Source: Azospirillum sp. 412522 (GTDB lineage: Bacteria > Pseudomonadota > Alphaproteobacteria > Azospirillales > Azospirillaceae). Taken from it: a stretch of 64,000 bases of DNA. Below the pieces are notes generated by a model. It was not told the origin of the DNA. It did not search any database and saw only the letters and a list, made by a program, of their open reading frames with translations. The translations under genes were made by a program, and so were the position numbers. The stretch spans positions 124,001 to 188,000 of the forward strand of contig NZ_RWIJ01000003.1 in assembly GCF_019805165.1 (NCBI RefSeq), written 5' to 3'. This document shows, in pieces, positions 43,746 to 53,835 of the stretch (positions are counted from its first letter, which is position 1; every line of letters begins with the position of its first letter).

Positions 43746-45740
43746 TCAGAGACGCGTCTTGACGGCGTCCACGACCGCTTCGGCGGTGATGCCGAAGTGC
43801 TTGTACAGTTCCTGGTAGGGGGCCGATTCGCCGAAGCCGGTCATGCCGACGAAGGCGCCCTTGTCACCCAGCCAGCGGTCCCAGCCCAGACGGATCGCCG
43901 CCTCGACGCCGACGCGCACGCCGGTGCCGAGCACGGAAGCCTTGTACGCATCGTCCTGGCGCTCGAACAGTTCCCAACTCGGCATAGACACAACGGCGGT
44001 GCCGATGCCCTGGGCCTGAAGGGCCTTGCGGGCCTCCATCGCCAGAGAAACTTCCGAGCCGGTGGCGAGGACGGTCGCCTTGCGCTCTCCCTCGGCCTCC
44101 GCCACGACGTAGGCGCCGCGGGCCGACAGGTTCTCGGCCGTGTGCTCGGTGCGCAGGGTCGGCACGTTCTGGCGGGTCAGCGCCAGCACCGACGGGCTGC
44201 CGGTGGCCTCCAGCGCGATCTGCCAGCATTCGGCGGTCTCGACCGCGTCGGCCGGACGCAGCACCAGCAGGTTGGGAATGGCGCGGAGCGCCGCCAGATG
44301 CTCGACCGGCTGGTGGGTCGGGCCGTCCTCGCCGAGGCCGATCGAGTCGTGGGTCATCACGAAGACCGTGCGCTTCTTCATCAGCGCGGCCAGACGGATC
44401 GCCGGACGGCAATAGTCGGCGAACTGCATGAAGGTGCCGCCGTAGGGGATGATGCCGCCATGCAGCGTCATGCCGTTCATCAGCGTCGCCATGCCGTGCT
44501 CGCGCACGCCGTAGCGGACGTAGCGGCCGGCGAACTCGCCCTTGCCCTTCACGTCGGCGGTGTTCTTGACCTTGGTGTTGTTCGACGGCGTCAGGTCGGC
44601 GGAACCGCCGACCAGCTCATGGATCGCCGGGACCAGCACCTCGAGCGTGTTGCCGGAGGCGACGCGGGTCGCCCAGCTCGGCTTGTCGGCGCTGACCTTC
44701 TCCTTGAAGGCGACGATGGCGTCCTTGAGCGCGCTCGGCACGCCGCCGCCGAATGCCTCGTCGAACGCCGTGCCGGCGGCCTCGGTCAGAGTGGCGCGGC
44801 GTGCGCTCCAGTCGCTGTAGGCGTCGGCGCTGCGGGTTCCCGCGGCGCGCCAGGCGGACAGCACCTCGTCGGGAACGACGAAGGGCTCATGGGTCCAGCC
44901 GATGGCGGTGCGGGTTGCGGCGACCTCGTCGGCGCCCAGCGGCGAGCCGTGGCAGCCGTGGGTGTTGGCCTTGTTCGGGGCGCCCTTGCCGATGATGGTG
45001 CGGCAGGCGATCAGCGTCGGCTTGTCGGTGGAGGTGCGGGCCTGGGCGATGGCCTTCGACACCGCGTCGGTGTCGTGGCCGTCGACGGCGATGGTGTTCC
45101 AGCCGTAGGAGCGGAAGCGCGCCTGGGTGTCGTCGGTGAAGCTGAGGTCGGTCGAGCCGTCGATGGAGATGTGGTTGTCGTCCCACAGCACGATCAGGCG
45201 GTTCAGCCCGAGATGGCCGGCCAGCGAGCAGGCCTCGTGGCTGACGCCCTCCATCAGGTCGCCGTCCGAGGCGATGACGTAGGTGTAGTGGTCGATCAGC
45301 TCGTCGCCGAAGCGGGCGTTGGTGATCCGCTCCGCCAGCGCCATGCCGACCGCGGTGGAGACGCCCTGGCCCAGCGGGCCGGTGGTCATCTCGATGCCGA
45401 GGGAGGGATCGACTTCCGGGTGGCCCGGAGTCAGGCTGTGCAGCTGGCGGAAGCGCTTGATCTCGTCGATCGTCATCCGCTCGTAGCCGGTCAGGTAGGC
45501 CAGCGAGTAGAGCAGCATCGAGCCGTGGCCGGCCGACAGCACGAAGCGGTCCCGGTCGGGCCAGGTCGGGTTCTTCGGATCGAACTTCAGGAACTGGGTG
45601 AACAGGACCGTGGCGACGTCGGCCATGCCCATCGGCATGCCGGGGTGGCCGGACTTCGCGGCCTCGACCGCGTCCATGGAGAGCGCGCGGATCGCGCTGG
45701 CCATCGTGTGGAGGGAGGGCTGGGCGGAGTCAGCGGACAT
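43746..45740 (-). CDS. tkt: transketolase
   Basis: A 664-residue ThDP enzyme of the pentose phosphate (and, in autotrophs, Calvin) cycle. The ThDP-binding motif GDGDL...N is seen as [26 protein letters not shown], with [11 protein letters not shown] and [15 protein letters not shown] near the N terminus and the second-domain [22 protein letters not shown]. The ATG at 45740 is preceded by AGGAAA eight bases upstream; the frame extends to 45782 with an Arg-rich, unlikely N terminus. Confidence 0.95.
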   Translation of the reverse strand: MSADSAQPSLHTMASAIRALSMDAVEAAKSGHPGMPMGMADVATVLFTQFLKFDPKNPTWPDRDRFVLSAGHGSMLLYSLAYLTGYERMTIDEIKRFRQLHSLTPGHPEVDPSLGIEMTTGPLGQGVSTAVGMALAERITNARFGDELIDHYTYVIASDGDLMEGVSHEACSLAGHLGLNRLIVLWDDNHISIDGSTDLSFTDDTQARFRSYGWNTIAVDGHDTDAVSKAIAQARTSTDKPTLIACRTIIGKGAPNKANTHGCHGSPLGADEVAATRTAIGWTHEPFVVPDEVLSAWRAAGTRSADAYSDWSARRATLTEAAGTAFDEAFGGGVPSALKDAIVAFKEKVSADKPSWATRVASGNTLEVLVPAIHELVGGSADLTPSNNTKVKNTADVKGKGEFAGRYVRYGVREHGMATLMNGMTLHGGIIPYGGTFMQFADYCRPAIRLAALMKKRTVFVMTHDSIGLGEDGPTHQPVEHLAALRAIPNLLVLRPADAVETAECWQIALEATGSPSVLALTRQNVPTLRTEHTAENLSARGAYVVAEAEGERKATVLATGSEVSLAMEARKALQAQGIGTAVVSMPSWELFERQDDAYKASVLGTGVRVGVEAAIRLGWDRWLGDKGAFVGMTGFGESAPYQELYKHFGITAEAVVDAVKTRL

Positions 45741-46137
45741 CTGGCGTTTCCTGCGGGGTCGGGCGCGGTGCGGCGTCGGCAACGATGGTTGCGCGGTCGC
45801 CTCGATCAGGCGCCGCGAAACGGGCGCACCATGCAGAACCCCTGTCCGCAGGTCAACATGGGAATGGGGTAGGAAATGGTATGGCAGAGGCCCTTCCTCC
45901 GTGTGGGAAGCCGGCCGGCCGGCACGGGTTCGGCACTGAACGATTCGCTGCGGCCATGCGTCACGCCCCGGTATTCCGTATGGGCATTCGGTGGAAGAGT
46001 CCGTCGTGACGGTTGACGCGGTCGGCCTGCCGGCCCAACTCTAGGCGCTCCGAACGGCAGCGGCTCGGCTTGGCGGACAGCCGGCCTGGGTCGTTGCCCG
46101 TCGAACATGACGTGCCCACAGGTCGAGGTTGACGTCC
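45741..46137. other. divergent intergenic region between tkt and the zapA block
   Basis: About 400 bases carrying both promoters. A TTGACG at 46013-46018 could be the -35 box for the plus-strand genes, with a weak AACTCT-like -10. No gene, RNA or repeat was recognised; the long antisense frame across it is a GC-bias artefact. Confidence 0.4.
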
Positions 46138-46362
46138 ATGGATTCCCTGAAAGCCGCTCTCGACCGTCTCGGCCGCGCCGTGGACCGGCTGGAACATGCC
46201 GCGACCGCCCGCGACGAGCGGGTGATCCGGCGCGAGCAGGACTTGTCGCAGGCCCTGGAAACCGCGCGGGCGGACCGGGCGACCGCCCAGGCCACCGCGG
46301 AGGCGGTGTCGCAGCGGCTTGAGGTCGCCATCGCCCGACTGCAACAAGTGCTGGAGAGCTGA
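46138..46362 (+). CDS. small coiled-coil protein (DUF4164-like)
   Basis: A 74-residue, almost fully helical protein (SLKAALDRLGRAVDRLEHAATARDE...) with heptad pattern throughout. Proteins of this type sit directly before zapA in alphaproteobacteria; a role in cell division with ZapA is plausible from context but not shown. GAGG lies nine bases before the ATG; zapA follows after four bases. Confidence 0.78.
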   Translation: MDSLKAALDRLGRAVDRLEHAATARDERVIRREQDLSQALETARADRATAQATAEAVSQRLEVAIARLQQVLES

Positions 46363-46366
46363 CGCC

Positions 46367-46675
46367 ATGGCCCAGGTCGATATCGAAGTGAACGGCCGCT
46401 TCTATCGCATGCTGTGCGAGGACGGGCAGGAGTCGCGGCTGCAGGAACTGGCGGCTTACGTCGACGACCGGTTGCGCCGGCTGACCGGCGGCGGCCGCAG
46501 CGGGTCGGAGGCGCAGATGATGCTGATGACCTGTCTTGTGCTGGCCGACGAGCTGCAGGACGTGATGGCCGGCAAGGGCATCGCCCCCGCCGTGGACGAG
46601 GGCGCGGTGGTCGGCGAACTCGATCGTGTGGCAAAACGCATCGAAGAGGTTGCCGCGCGGCTCGAGCGCGCCTAG
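46367..46675 (+). CDS. zapA: cell division protein ZapA
   Basis: A 102-residue protein with the ZapA N-terminal domain (VDIEVNGRFYRMLCEDGQESRLQELAAYVDDRL) followed by a helical dimer/tetramer region. ZapA bundles FtsZ filaments at the division site. GGAG of its ribosome-binding site lies in the last codons of the upstream coiled-coil gene. It is followed directly by 6S RNA, the same order as in E. coli. Confidence 0.92.
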   Translation: MAQVDIEVNGRFYRMLCEDGQESRLQELAAYVDDRLRRLTGGGRSGSEAQMMLMTCLVLADELQDVMAGKGIAPAVDEGAVVGELDRVAKRIEEVAARLERA

Positions 46676-46685
46676 ATTGGTACAT

Positions 46686-46854
46686 GGAAGGACCGCTGCC
46701 TGGTTCGACAGGCTGCAATAATCCCCAGGGCCGATAACCTTGAACTCTAGGGAGCTGTCCCTGTCCGGCCCATCGGGCCGGGTACACGGCGCCCACCTGC
46801 TCATGCAGGCCATGGAGGATAGGCACATGGCCACCGGCCGAGGCGGCGCCTTCC
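46686..46854 (+). ncRNA. ssrS: 6S RNA
   Basis: The 195-base gap between zapA and the 5-formyltetrahydrofolate cyclo-ligase gene is the conserved location of 6S RNA. The ends pair (GGAAGGACCGC near 46686 with GCGGCGCCTTCC near 46854) to close a long stem, and the middle contains CCGGCCC-ATC-GGGCCGG as a hairpin flanked by unpaired stretches, the open-promoter-like bubble. 6S RNA binds housekeeping RNA polymerase in stationary phase. Ends are estimated from pairing. Confidence 0.82.
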
Positions 46855-46873
46855 ACCCTATTCCTCCCTCCGC

Positions 46874-47470
46874 ATGCAGTCCGCGATGACCGACCCGCAA
46901 GCCAAGGACGCCGCCCGACGCGAGGCGCGCGCCCGGCGCGACGCCATCGCCGACCGCGACCGCCCCGTTGCATCCGCCGCCGTGCGCGACCGCATCGCCG
47001 AACTGGCAGGCGGCGGTCATCTGCCGCGCGGCGCGGCCGGGGGGTATTGGCCGCTCGGCTCGGAACTCGACGCGCGGCCGGCTTTGCTCCATCTTAAGCT
47101 TCTCGGTCATCCGGTCGGCCTGCCGGTGTCTGGGCCACGCGGTACGGCGTTGATCTTCCGCGCCTGGGATCCGCAGGCGCCAATGGCGGCTGGCCGCTAT
47201 GGCATTCAGGAGCCGGCGGAGGGGCACGCCGTGCTGCGCCCATCGGTCCTGCTGGTGCCGCTGCTGGCCTTCGACCGCTCCGGGCACCGGCTTGGCTACG
47301 GTGCCGGCTATTATGACCGGACGCTGGACGGCTTGCGGGCCGGCGGAGCGGCGATCGCGGTCGGCGTGGCCTTTGCCGTGCAGGAGATGCCGACTGTGCC
47401 GGTGGACGGCCATGACGAGCGGCTGGACTGGATCGTGACGGAGCGAGAGACGCTCCGCATTCGGAAGTAG
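46874..47470 (+). CDS. fau: 5-formyltetrahydrofolate cyclo-ligase
   Basis: A 198-residue enzyme converting 5-formyl-THF to 5,10-methenyl-THF with ATP. Conserved parts: AARREARARRDAI at the N terminus, GGYWPLGSELDARP, VLLVPLLAFDRSGHRLGYGAGYYDRTL (the ATP/folate site) and a C-terminal HDERLDWIVTE. It follows 6S RNA, as ygfA does in E. coli, and the two are probably made from one transcript. Confidence 0.93.
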   Translation: MQSAMTDPQAKDAARREARARRDAIADRDRPVASAAVRDRIAELAGGGHLPRGAAGGYWPLGSELDARPALLHLKLLGHPVGLPVSGPRGTALIFRAWDPQAPMAAGRYGIQEPAEGHAVLRPSVLLVPLLAFDRSGHRLGYGAGYYDRTLDGLRAGGAAIAVGVAFAVQEMPTVPVDGHDERLDWIVTERETLRIRK

Positions 47471-47491
47471 TTTTTCGGGAAGGTTGGGGCG

Positions 47492-48316
47492 ATGCGGATT
47501 CTGTTCTTCGGCGATGTGGTGGGCCGGGCCGGGCGCGAGGCGGTGCTGGCGCACATGCCGATGCTGCGCGAGAAGCTGGACCCCGACCTGACCGTGGTGA
47601 ATGGCGAGAACGCCGCGGGCGGCTATGGCGTCACCGTCAAGATCGCCGAGGAGTTCTTCGAGGCCGGCATCGACGTGGTGACGCTCGGCAACCACAGCTG
47701 GGACCAGAAGGAACTGGTTTCCACCATCGAGCAGCAGCCGCGAATCGTCCGCCCGGTCAACTACCCGGAGGGCACGCCCGGCCGCGGCTTCGTCCTGCTG
47801 CAGGCGCGCGGCGGGCGCAAGGTGCTGGTCGTCAACGTGCTGCTGCGCCTGTTCATGGAGCCGATGGACGATCCGTTCGCCGCGGTGGACCGGGTGCTGA
47901 AGGCGCATCGGCTGGGACCGGGAGGCGTGGACGCCGTGCTGATCGACATGCATGGCGAGGCGACGAGCGAGAAGATGATCATGGGCCATTTCTGCGACGG
48001 CCGCGCCTCGCTGGTGGTGGGCACCCACAGCCATGTGCCGACCGCCGACCACATGGTCCTGCCGAAGGGCACCGCCTACCAGTCCGACGCCGGCATGTGC
48101 GGCGATTACGACAGCGCCATCGGCATGAAGAAGGAGGTGGCGCTGGCCAAGATGGTGCGGAAGCTGCCGACCGAGCGGCTGTCGCCGGCGGAAGGGGAGG
48201 GCACCGTCTGCGGCTGCTACGTCGAGACCGACGACCGCACCGGTCTGGCGGTCCGCATCGAGCCGTTGCGCATCGGCGGGCGGCTTAGCCAGACTTTGCC
48301 GGAACGGACGCAGTAA
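47492..48316 (+). CDS. YmdB-family metallophosphoesterase
   Basis: A 274-residue protein of the TIGR00282 group. Metal ligands are visible: FFGDVVGRAGRE (D8), NGENAAGGYG, LGNHSWDQKE (N and H), DMHGEATSEKM and VVGTHSHVPTADHMVLPKGTAYQSDAGMCGDYDSAIGM. Bacillus YmdB is a 2',3'-cyclic-nucleotide phosphodiesterase that affects RNA levels and biofilm; the proteobacterial function is less clear. It follows fau after 21 bases and likely shares its transcript. Confidence 0.9.
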   Translation: MRILFFGDVVGRAGREAVLAHMPMLREKLDPDLTVVNGENAAGGYGVTVKIAEEFFEAGIDVVTLGNHSWDQKELVSTIEQQPRIVRPVNYPEGTPGRGFVLLQARGGRKVLVVNVLLRLFMEPMDDPFAAVDRVLKAHRLGPGGVDAVLIDMHGEATSEKMIMGHFCDGRASLVVGTHSHVPTADHMVLPKGTAYQSDAGMCGDYDSAIGMKKEVALAKMVRKLPTERLSPAEGEGTVCGCYVETDDRTGLAVRIEPLRIGGRLSQTLPERTQ

Positions 48317-48488
48317 GGCGGTCACGGCTTCGGCTCGGCCGCGCCGCAATCTCGCCATATTGACTTTCTAATCCCGTGGGTGTCGTCTCCCGCGCCGAAA
48401 AGGTGCGGTGGGGCGGCAGACCTGTTACATGTGTCGTGCGCTTAACCCCGCCCGATTGACCAATTCCGTTTCGAGGCTCGTTCGACCC

Positions 48489-49241
48489 ATGGCCGGTCAT
48501 TCCCAGTTCAAGAACATCATGCACCGCAAGGGCGCGCAGGACGCCAAGCGGTCCAAGATCTTCAACAAGCTCGCCCGCGAGATCACCGTCGCCGCCAAGA
48601 GCGGCCTGCCGGACCCGGCGGCCAATCCGCGCCTGCGCGCCGCCATCCTGGCCGGACGCGCGCAGAACATGCCGCGCGACCGCATCGACCGCGCCATCAA
48701 GCAGGGCACGCCCGGCGGCGGCGACGACGCGAACTACGAAGAGGTGCGGTACGAGGGCTACGGTCCCGGCGGCGTCGCCCTGATCGTCGAGGCGCTGACC
48801 GACAACCGCAACCGCACCGCCGCGGAAGTGCGCTCCAGCTTCACCAAGTATGGCGGCAGCCTGGGCGAGACCAATTCGGTCAGCTTCATGTTCAGCCGCA
48901 TCGGCGCGATCTTCTACCCGGCCGCCGCGGCGGATGCCGACGCCGTGTTCGAGGTCGCCCTGGAAGCCGGTGCCGACAACGTCGAATCCGACGAGAACGG
49001 CCACGAGGTCACCACCACGGTGGAGAATTTCGGTGCCGTCCGCGACGCGCTGGAGGCCAAGTTCGGCGGCGCGGAGAGCGCGCGGCTGACCTGGCGTCCG
49101 CTGAACACCGTCGCGCCGAGCGAGGACGCCGCGGCCAGCCTGCTGAAGCTGCTGGACGTGCTGGAGGACAACGACGACGTCCAGGTTGTCGAAGGCAACT
49201 TCGACATCTCCGATGAGCTGATGCAGAAGCTGACCGCGTAA
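48489..49241 (+). CDS. YebC/PmpR-family regulator (TACO1-like)
   Basis: A 250-residue protein beginning with the family signature [34 protein letters not shown] and containing [14 protein letters not shown] and [23 protein letters not shown]. YebC proteins have been described as DNA-binding regulators and, more recently, as factors that help translate proline-rich motifs. The ATG at 48489 fits the family N terminus. It heads the classical yebC-ruvC-ruvA-ruvB block. Confidence 0.95.
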   Translation: MAGHSQFKNIMHRKGAQDAKRSKIFNKLAREITVAAKSGLPDPAANPRLRAAILAGRAQNMPRDRIDRAIKQGTPGGGDDANYEEVRYEGYGPGGVALIVEALTDNRNRTAAEVRSSFTKYGGSLGETNSVSFMFSRIGAIFYPAAAADADAVFEVALEAGADNVESDENGHEVTTTVENFGAVRDALEAKFGGAESARLTWRPLNTVAPSEDAAASLLKLLDVLEDNDDVQVVEGNFDISDELMQKLTA

Positions 49242-49277
49242 GCTGAACGCGGGTCTTGCAAGCGGAGAGCGGGTACC

Positions 49278-50366
49278 GTGTTTGCGCGGGCAGGACGAAC
49301 TGAGGCGGCGGTGCCTTCGCCGGTGCGGCTTCTGGGGATCGACCCCGGCCTGCGCCACACCGGCTGGGGCATCATCGACGTGGCGGGCAACCGCCTGAGC
49401 CACGTCGCCGACGGCGCGGTGCATTCCGACGACCGCTGTCCGCTGGCCGAGCGTCTGGTGCAGCTCCACGACGCCCTGTCGGCGGTGGTGGAGCGCTACC
49501 GCCCCGACGAGGCGGCGGTGGAGGAGACCTTCGTCAACAACAACGCGGTCTCGACGCTCAAGCTGGGGCAGGCCCGCGCCGTTGCCCTGCTGGTGCCGGC
49601 CCAGGCCGGGCTGGCGGTGGCGGAATACGCCAACAACATGGTCAAGAAGGCGGTCGTCGGGCAGGGCCGCGCCGAGAAGGCGCAGGTCCAGACGATGGTG
49701 CGCCTGCTGCTGCCGGGCTGCGAGATCGGCTCGCCGGATGCCGCCGATGCGCTGGCGGTGGCAATCTGCCACGCGCATCATCGCGCCAGCTGGACGATGT
49801 GGCGGCGGGGGGGCGGCATTTCCCAGCCGGGACAAGACGCCCTCTCCCGTCCCGGGAGAGGGAGGGGACCCGCCAAAGGCGGGGAGGGTGAGGGGCTATC
49901 GGTCCCAGATCTTCCCAACCAAGCCAAGCGCTATCCTTCGCCCCAGGAAACCGAACGCGCCCGCGTACTTCGCCGCGACTCCACCGAAGTGGAAAAAATG
50001 CTTTGGCAGAGGCTGCGCAACGGCCAGCTGGGGGCGAAATTCCGGCGTCAGGAACCTATATTCGGCTTCACCGTCGATTTCGTTTCGCACGATCACCGGC
50101 TGATCATCGAATTGGATGGCGGCCAGCATGCCGAGTTGCGCGCTGCTCATGATGAGCGGCGCACCAGAATGCTGGAGCAGGCCGGTTTTCGCATCATGCG
50201 GTTCTGGAATACGGATGTTGGCGACAACCTTGACGGTGTCCTGACGACGATCAAGGCGCGCCTGGACGAAACGTCCGTCCTCCGGCGGCCGGTCGCTGCG
50301 GCGAACCCCTCACCCGGCCCTGCGGGCCACCCTCTCCCGAGGCGGGAGAAGGATTCGGAGTCCTGA
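49278..50366 (+). CDS. ruvC: Holliday junction endonuclease RuvC fused in frame to a DUF559 nuclease domain
   Basis: A 362-residue product, twice the usual RuvC length (about 170). Residues 16-172 are a complete RuvC: D22 in [14 protein letters not shown]82/E83 in AAVEETFVN, and D154/D157 in [14 protein letters not shown]. Residues about 181-208 are encoded by a REP-like palindrome. Residues 222-333 are a DUF559 domain of the PD-(D/E)XK/Vsr-like type: [37 protein letters not shown] (D267), [11 protein letters not shown] (E279, D281), [12 protein letters not shown]. In frame there is no ATG, GTG or TTG between residues 174 and 238, so the nuclease cannot be made whole on its own from a start after the REP; it depends on translation through ruvC or from M174. 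The start is GTG with GGAGAG upstream. Whether a sequencing error hides a stop is possible but nothing suggests it. Confidence 0.88.
   Translation: MFARAGRTEAAVPSPVRLLGIDPGLRHTGWGIIDVAGNRLSHVADGAVHSDDRCPLAERLVQLHDALSAVVERYRPDEAAVEETFVNNNAVSTLKLGQARAVALLVPAQAGLAVAEYANNMVKKAVVGQGRAEKAQVQTMVRLLLPGCEIGSPDAADALAVAICHAHHRASWTMWRRGGGISQPGQDALSRPGRGRGPAKGGEGEGLSVPDLPNQAKRYPSPQETERARVLRRDSTEVEKMLWQRLRNGQLGAKFRRQEPIFGFTVDFVSHDHRLIIELDGGQHAELRAAHDERRTRMLEQAGFRIMRFWNTDVGDNLDGVLTTIKARLDETSVLRRPVAAANPSPGPAGHPLPRREKDSES
49840..49896 (+). repeat. left REP-like palindrome, translated as the RuvC-DUF559 linker
   Basis: CCCTCTCCCG-TC-CCGGGAGAGGG followed by AGGGGACCCGCC-AAA-GGCGGGGAGGGTGAGGGG. It reads in frame as [17 protein letters not shown], with no stop codon. 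Confidence 0.85.
50306..50352 (-). repeat. right REP-like palindrome of the DUF559 module
   Basis: Read on the minus strand: CCTTCTCCCGCCTCGGGAGAGGG, then TGGCCCGCAGGGCCGGGTGAGGGG. It is inverted relative to the left copy and encodes the last residues of the fusion protein ([15 protein letters not shown]). Confidence 0.82.
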
Positions 50367-50369
50367 TCC

Positions 50370-50992
50370 ATGATCGCCAAGCTGACCGGCATCGTCGATT
50401 CCACCGGCACCGACTGGGTCGTGCTCGACGTGAACGGCGTCGGTTACCTGCTGTCCTGCTCCAACCGCACCTTGTCGCGCCTGGCGGTGGGGGAGCGGGC
50501 GTCGCTGGTGGTCGAGACCTTCATCCGCGAGGAACGCATCGTCCTGCACGGCTTCGGCGACCAGGCGGACCGGGAGTGGTTCAAGCTCCTGACCACCATC
50601 CAGGGCGTCGGCGCCCGGCTGGCGCTGTCGATCCTCGGCGTGCTCGACCCCGACCAGCTCACCCGCGCCATCGCCTCGCAGGACAAGACCGCGCTGGTGC
50701 GTGCCGACGGCGTCGGGCCGAAGGTGGCGGCGCGCATCCTGAACGAACTGAAGGACAAGGTCGGCAATCTGGCGCTCGGCCCCGCGGCGAGCGCGGGTAC
50801 ACCGGCCGGCAAGGGCACCCCCGCCGCCGTTCCCGGCGCCAGCCCGGCGCTGGCCGACGCGGTGTCGGCGCTGGTCAATCTCGGCTATGGCCGGTCGGAG
50901 GCCTTCGGCGCGGTCGTCGCCGCCGGGCGCGTGCTGGGCGATGACGCCGGCGTGTCCGATCTGATCCGCCAGGGCCTCAAGGAACTGAGCCA

Positions 50993-50996
<4 letters not shown>
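50370..50996 (+). CDS. ruvA: Holliday junction DNA helicase subunit RuvA
   Basis: A 208-residue protein that binds four-way junctions and loads RuvB. The N-terminal OB-fold domain ([28 protein letters not shown]), the helix-hairpin-helix domain II ([39 protein letters not shown]) and the C-terminal RuvB-contact domain ([17 protein letters not shown]) are all present, with a Pro/Gly/Ala linker between. It starts four bases after the RuvC-DUF559 stop codon. Its own stop overlaps the ruvB start (ATGA). Confidence 0.96.
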
Positions 50997-52058
<1,062 letters not shown>

Positions 52059-52066
<8 letters not shown>

Positions 52067-52538
52067 CGCTCCCGCCCTCTCCGGATGGTTCGCCGAGGAC
52101 GGCACCCACCGCTACCCGCTGCGGGTCTATTACGAGGACACCGACGCCGGCGGCATCGTCTATCACGCCAATTATCTCCGCTTCGCGGAGCGGGCGCGGA
52201 CGGAGATGCTGTATCTGATGGGCTTCCGTCAGGCGGAAATGGCCGAGGGTTCGGGCGATGTCACAGGTGTGTCATTTGCGGTACGGCGCCTGACCATTGA
52301 TTTTGACGCCCCTGCCAAGCTGGAGGACACGCTTGAAGTGGAAACCCGAATCGTCGATATCCGCGGTGCCTCCTTCGCAGTTGCACAAGTCATCCGACTC
52401 GACGGTCGCGTGCTGGCGCGCGCCGACCTGCAGCTGGTGACGATAAACCGGGTCGGGCGGGCCGTGCGCCTTCCCGAACCAGTGAAAGCGGCGATGGAGA
52501 CGCTGCATGCAAAGCAAAGCTCCCTGAAGCCCGCCTGA
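52059..52538 (+). CDS. ybgC: YbgC-type acyl-CoA thioesterase of the Tol-Pal cluster
   Basis: A 159-residue hotdog-fold thioesterase with the catalytic pattern [30 protein letters not shown] (the aspartate of YxDTDAxGxVYH). It is the first gene of the Tol-Pal cluster in most proteobacteria; its physiological substrate is uncertain. The ATG at 52059 is six bases after GGAGGGGG; an ATG at 52053 would lie directly on this site. It overlaps the ruvB stop. Confidence 0.93.
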
Positions 52539-52598
52539 CCCACCCGACCGTTTCCTTCCACTTCCCGTGCCAACAGCGCAAACGCGAGACTGACTGCG

Positions 52599-53333
52599 AT
52601 GGACGCCCTGCAAACCGCCCAGCTGGCCGGCAATGCCGCCGCCACGACGGCACATGAGATCACGATCCTCGGCCTGTTCTGGCAGGCCGACGCGGTCGTC
52701 AAGATCGTGATGATGATGCTCGTCGTCGCCTCGATCTGGTGCTGGGCGATCATCATCGAGAAGCTGATGCGGATCCGCCGGCTGAACGCCCAGGCCGACG
52801 CCTTCGAGGAGGCCTTCTGGTCCGGCGGCTCGCTCGACGCGCTGTACGACCGCATCGGCCAGACCCCGGCCGACCCGATGGCCGCGACCTTCTCCGCCGG
52901 CATGCGCGAGTGGCGCCATGCCGCCGACCGCGGCATCGGCGGCACCATGAAGAGCTCGCTGCAGCAGCGGGTGGAGCGGGTGATGGCGGTGACCATCGGC
53001 CGCGAGATGGCGCGGGCCGAACGCTACATGACCTTCCTGGCCTCGGTCGGCTCGACCGCCCCCTTCATCGGCCTGTTCGGCACGGTGTGGGGCATCATGA
53101 ACTCCTTCACCTCGATCGCCGGCTCCGGCAACACCAGCCTCGCCGTGGTGGCGCCGGGCATCGCCGAGGCGCTGTTCGCCACCGCCATGGGCCTGCTGGC
53201 CGCCATCCCGGCGGTGCTGTCCTACAACAAGTTCTCCACCGACCTCGGCCGCTACGCCGACCGGCTGGACACCTTCTCGGGCGAGTTCTCGGCGATCCTG
53301 TCCCGCCACCTCGAGGAGCGGGGAGCCGCCTGA
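52599..53333 (+). CDS. tolQ: Tol-Pal system proton-channel protein TolQ
   Basis: A 244-residue inner-membrane protein with three membrane segments (VKIVMMMLVVASIWCWAIIIEKL, about 30-52; FLASVGSTAPFIGLFGTVWGIM, about 145-167; GIAEALFATAMGLLAAIPAVLSY, about 187-209), the MotA/TolQ/ExbB fold. With TolR it uses the proton gradient to energise TolA during outer-membrane constriction. It lies three bases before tolR. Confidence 0.96.
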   Translation: MDALQTAQLAGNAAATTAHEITILGLFWQADAVVKIVMMMLVVASIWCWAIIIEKLMRIRRLNAQADAFEEAFWSGGSLDALYDRIGQTPADPMAATFSAGMREWRHAADRGIGGTMKSSLQQRVERVMAVTIGREMARAERYMTFLASVGSTAPFIGLFGTVWGIMNSFTSIAGSGNTSLAVVAPGIAEALFATAMGLLAAIPAVLSYNKFSTDLGRYADRLDTFSGEFSAILSRHLEERGAA

Positions 53334-53336
53334 ACC

Positions 53337-53819
53337 ATGGCCGGACAACTCGCAGGCAAATCCCACGGGCGCGGCAAGCGCCGGGGCTATCGCGCGATGG
53401 CCGAGATCAACATGACGCCCTTCATCGACGTCATGCTGGTCCTGCTGATCGTCTTCATGGTCGCCGCCCCGATGCTGACCGTCGGCGTCCCGGTCGACCT
53501 GCCCAAGACCAACGCCGCTCCGCTGGAGCAGCAGAAGGACCCGCTGTTCGTCACGGTGCAGACCGACGGCCGCGTCTTCGTCCAGGAGACGCCGGTCGAG
53601 CTGGGCGACATGGTGCCGCTGCTGATCGCGGTGACCAACAACAACCCCGAGGCCCGCATCCTGGTCCGCGGCGACGCCAAGATCGCCTACGGCAAGATGC
53701 TGGAGGTGATGGGCACGATGAGCGCCGCCGGCTTCAAGAAGGTCGGCCTGGTCGCCGAGATGCCGAACGGCCCGACCGCGTCCAGCGCGCGGGTCGGCGC
53801 GCCCAAGCCGGCGCGTTGA
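53337..53819 (+). CDS. tolR: Tol-Pal system protein TolR
   Basis: A 160-residue ExbD/TolR protein with one membrane segment beginning INMTPFIDVMLVLLIVFMVAAPML (about 22-45), which contains the conserved proton-accepting aspartate in PFIDVMLVLL, and a periplasmic C-terminal domain ending in VGLVAEMP. It partners TolQ. Confidence 0.95.
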   Translation: MAGQLAGKSHGRGKRRGYRAMAEINMTPFIDVMLVLLIVFMVAAPMLTVGVPVDLPKTNAAPLEQQKDPLFVTVQTDGRVFVQETPVELGDMVPLLIAVTNNNPEARILVRGDAKIAYGKMLEVMGTMSAAGFKKVGLVAEMPNGPTASSARVGAPKPAR

Positions 53820-53835
53820 GGCGGGCGGAACTCCC

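Larger units (their letters stand above)
49840..50352. mobile_element. putative REP-DUF559 composite element
   Basis: A DUF559 nuclease domain is enclosed by two inverted REP-like palindromes (49840-49896 and 50306-50352), both with GGGTGAGGGG tails pointing inwards. The same paired layout without a gene is found at 13668-13840 and 34968-35113. By analogy with REP-associated tyrosine transposases, the nuclease may have mobilised the palindromes; this is inference, since no target duplication was identified. Confidence 0.5.

Noticed and set aside
45806..48358. 850-residue minus-strand frame over zapA, 6S RNA and fau
   Set aside because: No domain is evident, it covers four well-supported plus-strand genes and the composition is of the antisense type.
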